Below, in pieces: positions 49,662 through 59,081 of a DNA stretch of 64,000 nt. Positions within the stretch are counted from its first letter, which is position 1. The number at the start of each line of letters is the position of its first letter. Origin of the DNA: Clostridium gelidum (GTDB lineage: Bacteria > Bacillota > Clostridia > Clostridiales > Clostridiaceae); assembly GCF_019977655.1 (NCBI RefSeq), contig NZ_AP024849.1, forward strand, positions 5,365,001-5,429,000, in the 5' to 3' direction. The notes beneath the pieces were generated by a model. It did no database searches. It had not been told where the DNA came from and saw only the letters and a program-made list of their open reading frames with translations. The translations under genes and the position numbers were made by a program.

Positions 49662-50585
49662 TTAACCTTTTACACCACTATCATTTACACCTTGCATAAA
49701 CCATTTTTGAGCTATTAGAAATAATATCAATAGTGGCAGTACTGTAAGTGTACTTGCCGCCATTATTTCTGGCCACTTTATTCCATAGGCTCCTCCTTGA
49801 ATAAAAAATTGTCTAAGTCCTGCTGAGACCAAAAAGTTTTCCGGACTTTTGGTTATAAGAGAAGGATACATATACTCATTATAATAAGTTACAAAGCTAA
49901 TTAAGCCAAATGTTATAAAAGTTGGCTTTGTTAATGGAAGCATAATCTTTAAAAGTATTTTAAGATGAGAAGCCCCATCCATTCTTGCTGCTTCAACTAA
50001 ACTTTTATCTACTTGTAAGAATGCTTGTCTAATTAGAAATATTCCAAATACATTAGCAAGATTGCTTATTATAAGTCCAGTTAATGTATCAATTAAATTC
50101 AGATCTGAAAGTATCATATAACATGGTATATATGTAACTGCTGAAGGCAACATATATGTACCCATTATTATTGCAAATAATATTTTCTTACCTTTAAATT
50201 TAAGTTGTGTAAGAGCATATGCAATCATAGCTGCACTAATCACTTGAAATATAACTTCAATTGATGCAACAAATAAACTATTTCCCATATATACTCCAAA
50301 AGGTGCTTCCTTAAATACTTGGACAAAGTTATTCCACTGGGGTATTTTTGGAATTAATGTTGGTGGAAAATTAAATACCTCATCCTTAGTCTTAAGGGCA
50401 CTACTTAACATCCATAGAAAAGGGAAAAATGTAATTATACTTATGCAAATCAATACTAAATGTCGTATATACTTAATTATAGCTTGTGCTAGTGTTAATT
50501 TTTTAGATATATACAAGTATTCCTCTTCTATATCTTTATTAATATCCCTAAGACTCTCAATATTATTTTTAGCATTTATATCCAT
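49662..50585 (-). CDS. Carbohydrate ABC transporter permease (MalG/UgpE-like)
   Basis: A 307-residue inner-membrane permease with six membrane segments and the coupling helix EAARMDGASHLKILLKIMLP (EAA motif, ~198-217) that meets the ATPase. An N-terminal cytosolic extension (~30 residues) is longer than usual. SFVTYYNEYMYPSLI and SAGLRQF are typical of the CUT1 family. GAAGG precedes the ATG. It is the last gene of solute-binding protein - permease - permease; no ATPase is present, so a shared MsmX-type ATPase is assumed. Confidence 0.93.
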   Translation of the reverse strand: MDINAKNNIESLRDINKDIEEEYLYISKKLTLAQAIIKYIRHLVLICISIITFFPFLWMLSSALKTKDEVFNFPPTLIPKIPQWNNFVQVFKEAPFGVYMGNSLFVASIEVIFQVISAAMIAYALTQLKFKGKKILFAIIMGTYMLPSAVTYIPCYMILSDLNLIDTLTGLIISNLANVFGIFLIRQAFLQVDKSLVEAARMDGASHLKILLKIMLPLTKPTFITFGLISFVTYYNEYMYPSLITKSPENFLVSAGLRQFFIQGGAYGIKWPEIMAASTLTVLPLLILFLIAQKWFMQGVNDSGVKG

Positions 50586-50638
50586 TACTTATATTCCTTC
50601 TCCCTTACATTAATCATTCATTTTTCATCATTCATCAA

Positions 50639-51532
50639 TCAATAGTGCACCCATTTCTTTGAAGCAATAAATTGCATTCCTGCAAGTACTCCTATTATTA
50701 GAAGTATAACAGTAGCCATAGCAGTTGCTTGTCCCATATTAAAATTTTCAAAAGCAGTCTGATAATACATATATAATATAGTTCTTGTACTTCCTGCTGG
50801 TCCACCTTGTGTTAAAACTTGAATTTGATCATAAGCTTGAATTGAATTTATTGTTGTTATTATACTTAAGAAAAATGTAGTTGGTGATATTAGTGGTAAT
50901 GTTATACTTATAAATTTATTCAATGAATTTGCCCCATCAATTGCTGCAGCTTCATATAATTCTATAGGTACTCTTTCTAACGCTGTTAAATAAAATACCA
51001 TAGCCCATCCAAACCCTTTCCAAACTGTAACAATTATAACTGCTATCATTGCTGTGTCTGAACTTTGTAACCACTGTGACTTTGGCAAATTAAATAATTG
51101 TAATATAAAATTTGCAAAGCCATATTGTGGTTCAAAAATCCAACTCCAAACTATAGATATAGCAACTGTTGGCGTTATCCATGGTGAAAATATTATTGCC
51201 TTATATAAAGCTGATCCCTTAATACTTTTCTTTAATACCATAGCCATAGCTAACCCACCTGCTATAGTAGGTATCAAAGTTCCAAGTGTAAATACAAAAG
51301 TATTTTTTAGTGAATCATAAAACATATTATCTGAAAACAACTCTCTATAATTCTCAGTACCCACCATATTGTAAGTTGAACTCATATAATCCCAATCAGT
51401 AAAGCTCATAAATATAGCCTTAACCATTGGCCATAACCAAAATACACTAAGAGGAATTACAGCTGGCAATATAAATAGTAACACACATGAAGCTTTGCTA
51501 ATTTTCTTTTTAAAACTACTTGTCATCTCCAC
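50639..51532 (-). CDS. Carbohydrate ABC transporter permease (MalF/UgpA-like)
   Basis: A ~297-residue permease with six membrane segments. The CUT1 EAA motif is YEAAAIDGANSLNKFISITL (~199-218). FILPAVIPLSVFWLWPMVKA (first helix), FSPWITPTVAISIVWSWIFE and LTQGGPAGSTRTILYMYYQT are typical for the MalF/UgpA half. The start is uncertain: a GTG at 51532 has GGTGAT spaced best, the ATG two codons later sits directly on GGAG, and another GTG is at 51544. It pairs with the permease at 49662-50585. Confidence 0.9.
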   Translation of the reverse strand: MEMTSSFKKKISKASCVLLFILPAVIPLSVFWLWPMVKAIFMSFTDWDYMSSTYNMVGTENYRELFSDNMFYDSLKNTFVFTLGTLIPTIAGGLAMAMVLKKSIKGSALYKAIIFSPWITPTVAISIVWSWIFEPQYGFANFILQLFNLPKSQWLQSSDTAMIAVIIVTVWKGFGWAMVFYLTALERVPIELYEAAAIDGANSLNKFISITLPLISPTTFFLSIITTINSIQAYDQIQVLTQGGPAGSTRTILYMYYQTAFENFNMGQATAMATVILLIIGVLAGMQFIASKKWVHY

Positions 51533-51620
51533 CAAAATCACCACTTTCTTTGTTTCAAGTTATAGTTAAATAACAACTTTATTTCAGTATTTACCTTACT
51601 TATGGATACATACAAACAGA

Positions 51621-51807
51621 GAAATTGGATACATATTTGTGGAATAGGCATTGAAAATAAGTTGCCGAAGCATCTTAATGGAAGGTTGTTCCATTATAGT
51701 TTGTCCAAATTTTACATTTGGAGCAAACTATAATGGGTGCAACCTCCCATTTAGATGCTTCCAGCGAAATTTTCACAGTCCTATGGAACAAATATGTATT
51801 CAATTTC
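51621..51807. repeat. Giant imperfect palindrome, copy B
   Basis: A ~187-bp hairpin, the shortest and clearest. GAAATTGGATACATATTTGT pairs with ACAAATATGTATTCAATTTC; GAAGCATCTTAATGGAAGG with CCTCCCATTTAGATGCTTC; GTTGTTCCATTATAGTTTG with CAAACTATAATGGGTGCAAC. The apex TCCAAATTTTACATTTGGA has no H-insert. It lies inside the ABC operon, between the binding-protein stop and the first permease. Confidence 0.85.
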
Positions 51808-51830
51808 GGCGGGCTATACGCATACTTTGG

Positions 51831-53150
51831 TTATTTAACTTTATCAAGTGCCTCTTGTGCAGTTTTTTGTGCTTCATCTAAAGCTACCTTAGCTGAAACA
51901 TTTTCTATTTCAACTTTATCTGCTGCAATTTTAAGAGCATCAATAATTTTACCGCCTGTTGGATCTATAAATACTTTTGTAGCATGAGTTGCTTGAGCTG
52001 TTGGCACTGCTGCTTGTGGATTTTTCTTTACATGTTCTACAAATTCAGGAGTACTAGCACTTGCCTTATTCACTGAAATATATCCTGAAGCTATTGACCA
52101 CTCTGCATTAACCTTTGCAGATGTAAAGTACTTAATAAATTCATATGCACCTTGCTTTTGTTCCTCGCTAACATCCTTTTGAATAGCTAAAAGTCTAGCT
52201 TCTGCAATTGGCTTTGCTTCTTTGCCAGCTTTAAATGCTGGTTGCTCAAATGCGCCTAATTTATCAAAATCAAGGTCACCTTGGTCTCCTGACGAACCAG
52301 TATATCCAGCCGCTTTATCCTTCATAGCATCATCAACTGTTGCATACCAATATTCCCAGCCTTGTCCACCAGAGTGAATTCTCATAATTTTATCTTCATT
52401 AATCCATTTTCTAAAACTATCCCAACTTTCAGTCCATTCTTCCGAATTAATTAATACTTGTTTTCCATCATCACTTAGTATTTTTCCACCATTACTTAAT
52501 GATGCATCAATTAAATTGTCTTCTCCCCACATAGGTTCCCAGCCATAAAATGAAACTTCATTACCATCTTTTTTAGTAAGCTTTTTAGCTGCTTCTGCAA
52601 CTCCTGTCCATGTCTTTAATGAATCTTCAGAAATTCCTGCATCTTTAAATGCTTTCTTATTATAATATAGAAGTTGAGTTGTACCATATATAGGGAATGC
52701 AAATAACTTGTCTCCCTTTTTTCCTGTTTCTAAAAGTGATGCTACATAATTTTCTTCTTTATAATCTGCATCCTTACTTGTATAATCACTTATATTTGTT
52801 AATAACTCTTTATTTGCAAGCATATCTACTTTATCTGCTTCTAATAATGCAAGAGCTGGTGTCTTCTTTGCGGCTATTGCAGCTTGCAGATTTTTAAATG
52901 TAGTCTTATAATCCTCTTGAGCTACTCCCTTAACTTCATACTTATCTTGTGAGCCATTGAAATCCGCAATTATTTTTTGCATATTTTCATCAAGCTTACC
53001 CCCAAGACCATACCAATACTCAATCTCAACTTTTCCATTAGCAGTTTTTTTAGATCCTTTTGCTGTGCTTGTACCTCCACATGCAACCATGCTTCCTGCC
53101 AAAATTGAAACTAATCCAATAGCACAAAGTTTTTTTATAAATTTATTCAT
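51831..53150 (-). CDS. Sugar ABC transporter substrate-binding lipoprotein
   Basis: A 439-residue extracellular lipoprotein: signal peptide MNKFIKKLCAIGLVSILAGS, lipobox GSMVACGG with lipidated Cys at ~24. The mature protein is a family-1 (UgpB/MalE-like) binding protein, with VEIEYWYGLGGKLDENMQKI at its start, PIYGTTQLLYYNKKAFKDAG, WEPMWGED and FIKYFTSAKVNAEWSIASGY as typical strands/helices. It collects an oligosaccharide or glycerol-phosphate-type ligand for the two permeases. GGGGG precedes the ATG. Palindrome B follows the stop. Confidence 0.93.
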   Translation of the reverse strand: MNKFIKKLCAIGLVSILAGSMVACGGTSTAKGSKKTANGKVEIEYWYGLGGKLDENMQKIIADFNGSQDKYEVKGVAQEDYKTTFKNLQAAIAAKKTPALALLEADKVDMLANKELLTNISDYTSKDADYKEENYVASLLETGKKGDKLFAFPIYGTTQLLYYNKKAFKDAGISEDSLKTWTGVAEAAKKLTKKDGNEVSFYGWEPMWGEDNLIDASLSNGGKILSDDGKQVLINSEEWTESWDSFRKWINEDKIMRIHSGGQGWEYWYATVDDAMKDKAAGYTGSSGDQGDLDFDKLGAFEQPAFKAGKEAKPIAEARLLAIQKDVSEEQKQGAYEFIKYFTSAKVNAEWSIASGYISVNKASASTPEFVEHVKKNPQAAVPTAQATHATKVFIDPTGGKIIDALKIAADKVEIENVSAKVALDEAQKTAQEALDKVK

Positions 53151-53545
53151 GAATTTACCCCCATTATATTTTTATCATGCAATTTTAAATATACGAAAAA
53201 ATATATATAACAATTGCATTTATATTAAGTTCATTTTTTGAACAACTTCATATTAACATGGTTCATTGTTCAACTCAATATGTTCAATAAAAATTTCTAA
53301 AAAAACTATTTTATTGTTTATGTGGAATTTTTAAACTACATAAGTACTCAGCTTTTTATTTTTAAATCCGTAATTTCTTACATATAAATTCAAGTAGCTA
53401 AACCATACTTCTTATTATTTACACAAAAAGAAAGAAGCCCCGCATTCATAATATCTTATGAATACTGAACTTCAATCTTATTTCATTGAAATCTTTAGTT
53501 TAAATATATTTTTAAATTGTTAATAAAAGGGCTAATTAATTTCTA
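53151..53545. other. Regulatory region of the ABC operon
   Basis: ~395 bp without gene. Two related dyads, GTTCATTTTTTGAAC (53229-53243) and GGTTCATTGTTCAAC (53260-53274), followed by another TGTTCA, could be operator sites for the ABC operon. The right half contains a stem (ATTCATAATATCTTATGAAT, 53450-53470) that may end the PTS transcript from the right. No clear promoter is assigned. Confidence 0.4.
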
Positions 53546-54883
53546 TTAAGCTTCTACGCCATTTCCTTGTTCAGCAGCTAATTCGTCTGCATAAGCCATA
53601 CCATCTGCTTTCTTGAAGAATGGGAAGTATATTACTGCTCCCAATACTAAGAATATTAATTGTGCTAATGCATATGGAACTCCACCAATTAATAAACCTG
53701 AAAGTACTGGTGGTAATGTCCAAGGTGGCATAACTCCACCCATTGGAGCAAGTAAACCAGATGCAATTGCTGCATAAAGTAACATTGCTGTACATATTGG
53801 TGTTATTATAAATGGTATTGCCATTATTGGATTCATTACTATTGGAATACCAAATAGAATTGGTTCATTTATATTGAATAAATTTGGTGCTATTCCTAAT
53901 CTACTTAATTGTTTATATTGTGATGATTTTGCAAATAATAGCATACATATAACAAGACCAAGAGTTTCCCCAGAACCTGCCATATTAATAAAGTTATCAA
54001 AGAATTGTGAAGTTACGATATGAGCTCCATTAGCAAGAGTAAGTTTACCTGCTATTTGAAGAGCTGCATTATCTGCAGTATTTGCTTGTAATACGCTTAT
54101 AACTACACCGCTGACAACATTTGCACCATGTACACCAAAGAACCATAAGAATGGTATAGAGAATGCAATTACAAAAATTCCGCCTGGTGTATCTGATATA
54201 CCTTGTAATGGTGTTTGAATAACTTTGTAAATCATTTCAACCAATGTTGAATCATTAAATGCATATTTAAATAAAATATAAATTATGTCTGCAATTATAA
54301 ATGTAACTGCTGCTGGAATCAAAGCTGAGAAAGCATCAGCTACACCTGATGGAACACCTTCTGGCATTTTAATTCTAATGTCTTTCTTCATAAACCATGA
54401 ATAAATATAACCGACAGCTAGAGCAATTAGAATTCCAGAAATCATGCCTTGAGAACCAAGCCAATTTGCTGGGATACCGCCTACTACAAATACATCTTTT
54501 GTATCTTTTGGAGTAAAATTAATAGTGTTTTTAGTTGTAATAAAGAATACAGCTAATGACATTATACTTGCTGATAAAGGTTCACAACCTTCATTCTTTG
54601 CATAAATATAAGCTATACTAATAACACAAACTAATCCCATAAGGCCCATTGTACCATTTTGTACTTTATACAATGGAGTTTGCCAGTCTGCTCCAAATAT
54701 AGAAGACATGAAATTAGTGTATGCTACTGATGGGAATGCAGCTACTAATAGGAACAATGATCCTATTATATTTAGTGGCATTGTGTACAATACACCATCT
54801 TTCAGTGCTTGAAGTGCCTTAAGGTTAACAAATTTCATAACCGCTGGTACTACTTTTTCGTTCAATGTTTGATTCATTGACAT
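53546..54883 (-). CDS. celB: PTS EIIC, lactose/cellobiose family
   Basis: A 445-residue membrane transporter with ~10 segments of the Lac/Cel EIIC family. Motifs are GVHGANVVSGVVISVLQAN (substrate-site His), LGIAPNLFNINEPILFGIPI (~330-350; the N-E-P-I motif around the essential Glu) and GGVMPPWTLPPVLSGLLIGG. It imports a beta-glucoside or chitobiose-like disaccharide while phosphorylating it. GGGGG precedes the ATG. Third gene of IIA-IIB-IIC under the sigma-54-type promoter. The substrate is not certain. Confidence 0.93.
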   Translation of the reverse strand: MSMNQTLNEKVVPAVMKFVNLKALQALKDGVLYTMPLNIIGSLFLLVAAFPSVAYTNFMSSIFGADWQTPLYKVQNGTMGLMGLVCVISIAYIYAKNEGCEPLSASIMSLAVFFITTKNTINFTPKDTKDVFVVGGIPANWLGSQGMISGILIALAVGYIYSWFMKKDIRIKMPEGVPSGVADAFSALIPAAVTFIIADIIYILFKYAFNDSTLVEMIYKVIQTPLQGISDTPGGIFVIAFSIPFLWFFGVHGANVVSGVVISVLQANTADNAALQIAGKLTLANGAHIVTSQFFDNFINMAGSGETLGLVICMLLFAKSSQYKQLSRLGIAPNLFNINEPILFGIPIVMNPIMAIPFIITPICTAMLLYAAIASGLLAPMGGVMPPWTLPPVLSGLLIGGVPYALAQLIFLVLGAVIYFPFFKKADGMAYADELAAEQGNGVEA

Positions 54884-55102
54884 ATTTTTTTCCCCCTTAT
54901 AATTATAATATGAATATAATATGAATAATTACAAATAAAAATTTGCTATTATTACCTAGTTTATAAACTTTTGTGATTATTTTAATTTTCATCTTAGTAT
55001 CACTACAGTTTGTGAATTGATTTTTCTCTAATGTAGAGGTTTTCCCTCAAGGTGGCAAAATACATTTTACTGCTATTTCACCAAGTTAACTTAAGATTAG
55101 TT

Positions 55103-55411
55103 CTATTTTTGAGCTAACTTTAATGCTAAGTCTAAAACCTTAGCTCCATTCATCATTCCATAATCAATCATTGGTATAACTTCTACTGGAATTCCTTTTG
55201 GATCACAAAGTTTCTTTGCTTTACCTAGAGTATATCCAACTTGTGGTCCAAGTAATGCAACATTCATACTGTCTAGATGTCTGTCCATTTGAGCTTCTGG
55301 AAATGCTGAAATTTCTGCTTCTATTCCTTTTTGTTTAGCTGCATCCTTCATCTTATTAACCAAAACACTTGTTGACATTCCTGATGCACAGAATAATTTA
55401 ATTATTATCAT
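55103..55411 (-). CDS. celA: PTS EIIB, lactose/cellobiose family
   Basis: A 102-residue cytosolic phosphocarrier. The active Cys lies in MIIIKLFCASGMSTSVLVNK (Cys at 8), followed by AALLGPQVGY-like ALLGPQVGYTLGKAK and VIPMIDYGMMNGAKVLDLAL. Length standard. The ATG at 55411 is used (AAGGAGG); a longer frame starts ten codons earlier. It passes phosphate from EIIA (55548-55868) to the sugar bound by EIIC (53546-54883). ~220 bp separate it from EIIC, with room for a regulatory hairpin. Confidence 0.94.
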   Translation of the reverse strand: MIIIKLFCASGMSTSVLVNKMKDAAKQKGIEAEISAFPEAQMDRHLDSMNVALLGPQVGYTLGKAKKLCDPKGIPVEVIPMIDYGMMNGAKVLDLALKLAQK

Positions 55412-55547
55412 AATTTTTTCCTCCTTAATTTTTATAATCAATTTTAAATATATATTGATATTAAATTTTATTTTTCTAGTAATATATTATATAATACCTC
55501 TTTTGTTAATATTTGTAAATTATATTTCTATATTATTTTGTTAATTA

Positions 55548-55868
55548 TTATTTCATCAATGTATTTACTACTTTTCTTAATTCAATAATTTGTTCGATTA
55601 AAGTTTTCTCTGATATAGCTGTCATTAAATGATCTTGTGCGTGAACAAATAATAGTGATAATTCTATTTTTTCTCCACTAGCTTCTTTTTGAATCATTGC
55701 TGTTTGCGAGTCATGTGCTTTTGATAATGCATCATTTGCTAATTTTATTTCTTCTTCTGCCTCATCATATTTTCCTTCATTTACCATTCCAAGAGCCATG
55801 TAACAATGATTCTTGCAATCCCCTGCATTAATTATAATATTCATAATTGCCATTTCTAATTCGTCCAT
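55548..55868 (-). CDS. celC: PTS EIIA, lactose/cellobiose family
   Basis: A 106-residue helical phosphocarrier. The phosphorylated His lies in LLFVHAQDHLMTAISEKTLI (~76-95). The N-terminal helix MDELEMAIMNIIINAGDCKN and the middle helix DEAEEEIKLANDALSKAHDS are typical. Length is standard for LacF/CelC. The start at 55868 has GGAGGT six bases upstream; a longer in-frame extension would read through the -24/-12 promoter and is rejected. It is the first gene of the PTS operon. Confidence 0.94.
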   Translation of the reverse strand: MDELEMAIMNIIINAGDCKNHCYMALGMVNEGKYDEAEEEIKLANDALSKAHDSQTAMIQKEASGEKIELSLLFVHAQDHLMTAISEKTLIEQIIELRKVVNTLMK

Positions 55869-55922
55869 TACTTTACCTCCAAGTTCTGCTTTTATTGCTT
55901 TATGTCTTATGCTTATATATAA

Positions 55923-55939
55923 AGCAATATCCGTGCCAA
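55923..55939 (-). promoter_or_regulatory. Sigma-54 (-24/-12) promoter of the PTS operon
   Basis: The minus strand reads TTGGCACGGATATTGCT, an exact match to TGGCAC-N5-TTGC(A/T). Transcription should start at about 55911, 43 bp before the EIIA ATG. The divergent LevR-like activator with its GAYTGA loop supports RpoN dependence. Confidence 0.92.
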
Positions 55940-56156
55940 ACACTGCCAAACATTAATTTTTTTTAAAAATCAACTTAATTTCTTAATTTTATATTCTGTG
56001 CTATTTAGTCAAAAACCCTATCACTATCTCATTTCAGCTTGTATTATTAAGTTTTATTTTATTTAAAATTTTATTTTTATGTTTTTCTTAATTAATTCCA
56101 TTTTCTATCTTTTACCATAACTGTTTGTTAGATTTCTTTAGTGTTTTGATTTTTTA

Positions 56157-56206
56157 GCCTAGTGTTTATAGTGTTTGTCCCTATGCTTAAACACTACACT
56201 GATGTT
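56157..56206. promoter_or_regulatory. Likely upstream activating site for the LevR-like protein
   Basis: TAGTGTTT (56169-56176) and AAACACTA (56189-56196) form an 8-bp dyad around 12 bases; another TAGTGTTTA precedes it and TGATGTTTGA follows. It stands ~220 bp upstream of the -24/-12 promoter, a usual enhancer distance for sigma-54 activators. Confidence 0.65.
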
Positions 56207-56277
56207 TGACTATCTCAACAAACTTATGATATCATTTTCAATATAATCTATAATATTTTTATATATGCTCTATGATA

Positions 56278-56343
56278 TTTTTAAATATACTATATAATAC
56301 TTTTAAATATACTATATAATACTTATATATATGTACATAATAC
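56278..56343. repeat. 22-bp AT-rich tandem repeat before the levR-like gene
   Basis: Three units of the type ACTTTTAAATATACTATATA, the last degenerate. May hold the -10 region of the levR-like gene or bend DNA between enhancer and promoter. Confidence 0.5.
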
Positions 56344-56371
56344 TCACAAACTAATAATAGGAGGATGCTCA

Positions 56372-59062
56372 ATGGCAAAAAAAGATTTAATTTATCAAAG
56401 GTTTCTTCAATTAGATTCTTCTGAAGGTATTGATACTCAAACTCTAGCATCACTGCTTGATATGACTCGCGCAAATTTAAGTCACGAACTAAATGAACTT
56501 TGTAAAGATGGTAAATTATATAAATCATCTGGCAGACCTGTATTATTCTTTCTTTCAGAAAATAAACTTATGCGTCACGAATCTCAATTGGACCTACTTG
56601 CTAAAAATAATGTATCCCTAAAAGATTCCGTTGAGCAAGCTAAAGCTGCTATATTATACCCTCCTAAGGGTATGAATTGTTTAATACTCGGAGGCACAGG
56701 TGTTGGAAAATCTATGTTTGCTTCTCTAATGCATAATTATGCTTTAGAGATGAGCGTAAAATCTGAAGATTCTCCATTTATAATATTTAACTGTGCAGAC
56801 TATAGTAATAATCCTCAATTACTTACATCTCAACTTTTTGGTGTAAAGAAAGGTGCCTATACTGGTGCTGAAACTGATAAGATTGGGTTAATTGAACAAG
56901 CTAATGGTGGAATTTTATTCTTGGATGAAATTCATAGACTTCCTCCTGAGGGGCAAGAGGCCCTTTTTGTATTTCTAGACAGTGGAACTTTCAGAAGAAT
57001 TGGTGATTCCGAGTCTAGAACATCAGATGTCTTAATAATTTCAGCTACAACAGAAGATCCAAGTTCTGCTTTATTAAACACTTTCACTAGAAGAATTCCT
57101 ATTGTAATAAACCTTCCTTCTCTTAAAGATAGAACTTTAGATGAAAGATTGTTTTTAATTAAAAGCTTCTTTAAATATGAGAGTATTCGTTTGAACAAAG
57201 AAATCTATGTATCATTAAATTCACTTAGAGCATTACTTTCCTATGATTGCCCTAATAATATTGGTCAGCTAAAAAGTGATGTTCAGCTCCTTTGTGCTAA
57301 AGCATATTCAGAATTTTTAACAAATATAAAACCTGATGTAAGAATTCACAGCAAAGTTTTACCTCCTTATATTAAAGACGGACTTTATAAAGAAAAGGAA
57401 CATAGAGTTTTATGGAATACACTTATGAGCGAAGAAATTGAATATTTTAGATTTAATGGTTCCAATGAAGATACTAATACTATATTTAATACTGATGATA
57501 ATACTATTTATGATTTTATAGAAAATAAACTAGAAAAGCTAAAGTCTTTAGATATTTCCGACATTGACATTGAAAATATTCTTGAAAAAGATATTGCAAA
57601 GCATTTTAACAAAAATAATTTTGAAGTATCTGAAGAAATTAATAGAAAAAACTTATTAACCATTATTGATGAGGATACATTAGACTGTTTTGACAAAATA
57701 ATAGCTCATGTTTCTAAAAAGCTTGCTATAACCTTTGATAATAATTTATACACAGCTTTTGCGCTGCATATTAACACATTAATAAATAGAATTAATAGTG
57801 ACAAAATAATCATAAATACTAACCTAAATAAGATCAAAGAACTTTACCCTTTAGAATTTTCTGTAGCCCTTGAAATAAAAGAACTTATTGAAAATTATAT
57901 AAATAAATCAATTCCAATAGATGAAGCTGGTTATCTTTCACTGTTTTTAATACCGGATAATACTTTTAATGATGTATCCCATGATAAAGTAAAAGTCATT
58001 CTTATTGCACATGGAGAATCTACTGCAACTTCAATGGCTGATGTTTCAAATAGACTTTTAGGTGAAAATTATGTAATTCCTATAAATGCATCAATTGATG
58101 TTGCTCCATCAAAAGTATTAGAAAATTTAAAAGTTCAAATACAAGAAAATCCAAGTTCGGCTGGTTATCTTTTATTGGTTGATATGGGCTCTTTAACTAC
58201 TTTTGCAGATGTTATAAAAAAAGAATTTAAAGTTGAAATTAAAGTAATATCTCTTGTTTCAACACTACATGTATTAGAAGCTACAAGAAAAGCATTGCTA
58301 GGATCATCTTTAGATGAAATTTATAATGATGTCCTTATGGTTAATTCTTATGTAGAAATACATAAGAACTTAAATGATAAACCAGAAAATGAACATAAAA
58401 TACTAATAGTAACAGCATGTTTAACTGGCGAAGGTGCCGCTATTGCCATTAAAAACTTTTTAGTTAGTAATCTTAGATTAAATGGTGATTATTTTGAAAT
58501 CACTTGTTTAAATTGCTTAGATAAAAAGTTCTTTAAGCAAAAAATAATTAATCTTCAAAAGGAGAATGAAATACTATTTATAGTTTCTTCTTTCCCAGTG
58601 GATTCAAAAGTAAAACAATACTCAATGTATGAAGTATTTAATATGAATGTACTAAAAGAACTTCAAACTTCCATAGATTCAAAAACTGCTATGCTTAATA
58701 TCCCTAAAATTATAAAAGAAAATATATATAATGTAGATGGTGTTGCTTTATTTAATGATGTAACTAAACTTTTAAAGATATTGGAAAATAAGCTTTCCAT
58801 TAAACTATCTGATGAAAATACTGTTGGTGTAATTCTGCATTTATCTTTTGTTATAGGTAGATTAAGAAATGAAGACAACCCTGCTGCTTATCCTATGAAG
58901 GATGTTTATATATCAGAAAATATTGATTTGTACAATATAATAAAAGAAAATTTAACCTTCATAAATAATAAATATAAAATAGACATAGTAGACGATGAAA
59001 TATGCTACTTAATGAATCTTTTATCAAATGCAGAAACTATAATAGATAATAAACTTAAATAA
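56372..59062 (+). CDS. LevR-like sigma-54-dependent PTS activator
   Basis: An 896-residue activator. N-terminal helix-turn-helix (~5-60); AAA+ domain (~75-330) with Walker A GGTGVGKS (~107-114), GAYTGA loop (161-166) contacting sigma-54 and Walker B GGILFLDEIH (~179-188); PRD1 (~435-540; ALHINTLINR His region); EIIA-mannose-like domain (~545-690; VILIAHGESTATSMADVSNR); then an EIIB-like part (KILIVTACLTGEGAA) and a C-terminal PRD2 (~780-890; VILHLSFVIGRL). Phosphorylation of the PRDs by HPr/EII controls activity. Divergent from the PTS operon it should activate. AGGAGG precedes the ATG. Confidence 0.94.
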   Translation: MAKKDLIYQRFLQLDSSEGIDTQTLASLLDMTRANLSHELNELCKDGKLYKSSGRPVLFFLSENKLMRHESQLDLLAKNNVSLKDSVEQAKAAILYPPKGMNCLILGGTGVGKSMFASLMHNYALEMSVKSEDSPFIIFNCADYSNNPQLLTSQLFGVKKGAYTGAETDKIGLIEQANGGILFLDEIHRLPPEGQEALFVFLDSGTFRRIGDSESRTSDVLIISATTEDPSSALLNTFTRRIPIVINLPSLKDRTLDERLFLIKSFFKYESIRLNKEIYVSLNSLRALLSYDCPNNIGQLKSDVQLLCAKAYSEFLTNIKPDVRIHSKVLPPYIKDGLYKEKEHRVLWNTLMSEEIEYFRFNGSNEDTNTIFNTDDNTIYDFIENKLEKLKSLDISDIDIENILEKDIAKHFNKNNFEVSEEINRKNLLTIIDEDTLDCFDKIIAHVSKKLAITFDNNLYTAFALHINTLINRINSDKIIINTNLNKIKELYPLEFSVALEIKELIENYINKSIPIDEAGYLSLFLIPDNTFNDVSHDKVKVILIAHGESTATSMADVSNRLLGENYVIPINASIDVAPSKVLENLKVQIQENPSSAGYLLLVDMGSLTTFADVIKKEFKVEIKVISLVSTLHVLEATRKALLGSSLDEIYNDVLMVNSYVEIHKNLNDKPENEHKILIVTACLTGEGAAIAIKNFLVSNLRLNGDYFEITCLNCLDKKFFKQKIINLQKENEILFIVSSFPVDSKVKQYSMYEVFNMNVLKELQTSIDSKTAMLNIPKIIKENIYNVDGVALFNDVTKLLKILENKLSIKLSDENTVGVILHLSFVIGRLRNEDNPAAYPMKDVYISENIDLYNIIKENLTFINNKYKIDIVDDEICYLMNLLSNAETIIDNKLK

Positions 59063-59081
59063 TTTGAATACTTAACGTGTA

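Noticed and set aside
51651..51987. Plus-strand frames from palindrome B into the binding-protein gene
   Set aside because: Antisense to a clear lipoprotein gene and to the hairpin.
53571..53795. Minus-strand frame inside the EIIC gene
   Set aside because: Same-strand, different-frame shadow without start signal.
55548..55949. A longer EIIA with 27 extra N-terminal residues
   Set aside because: The extension would be encoded by the -24/-12 promoter and the transcript leader; GGAGGT marks the start at 55868.
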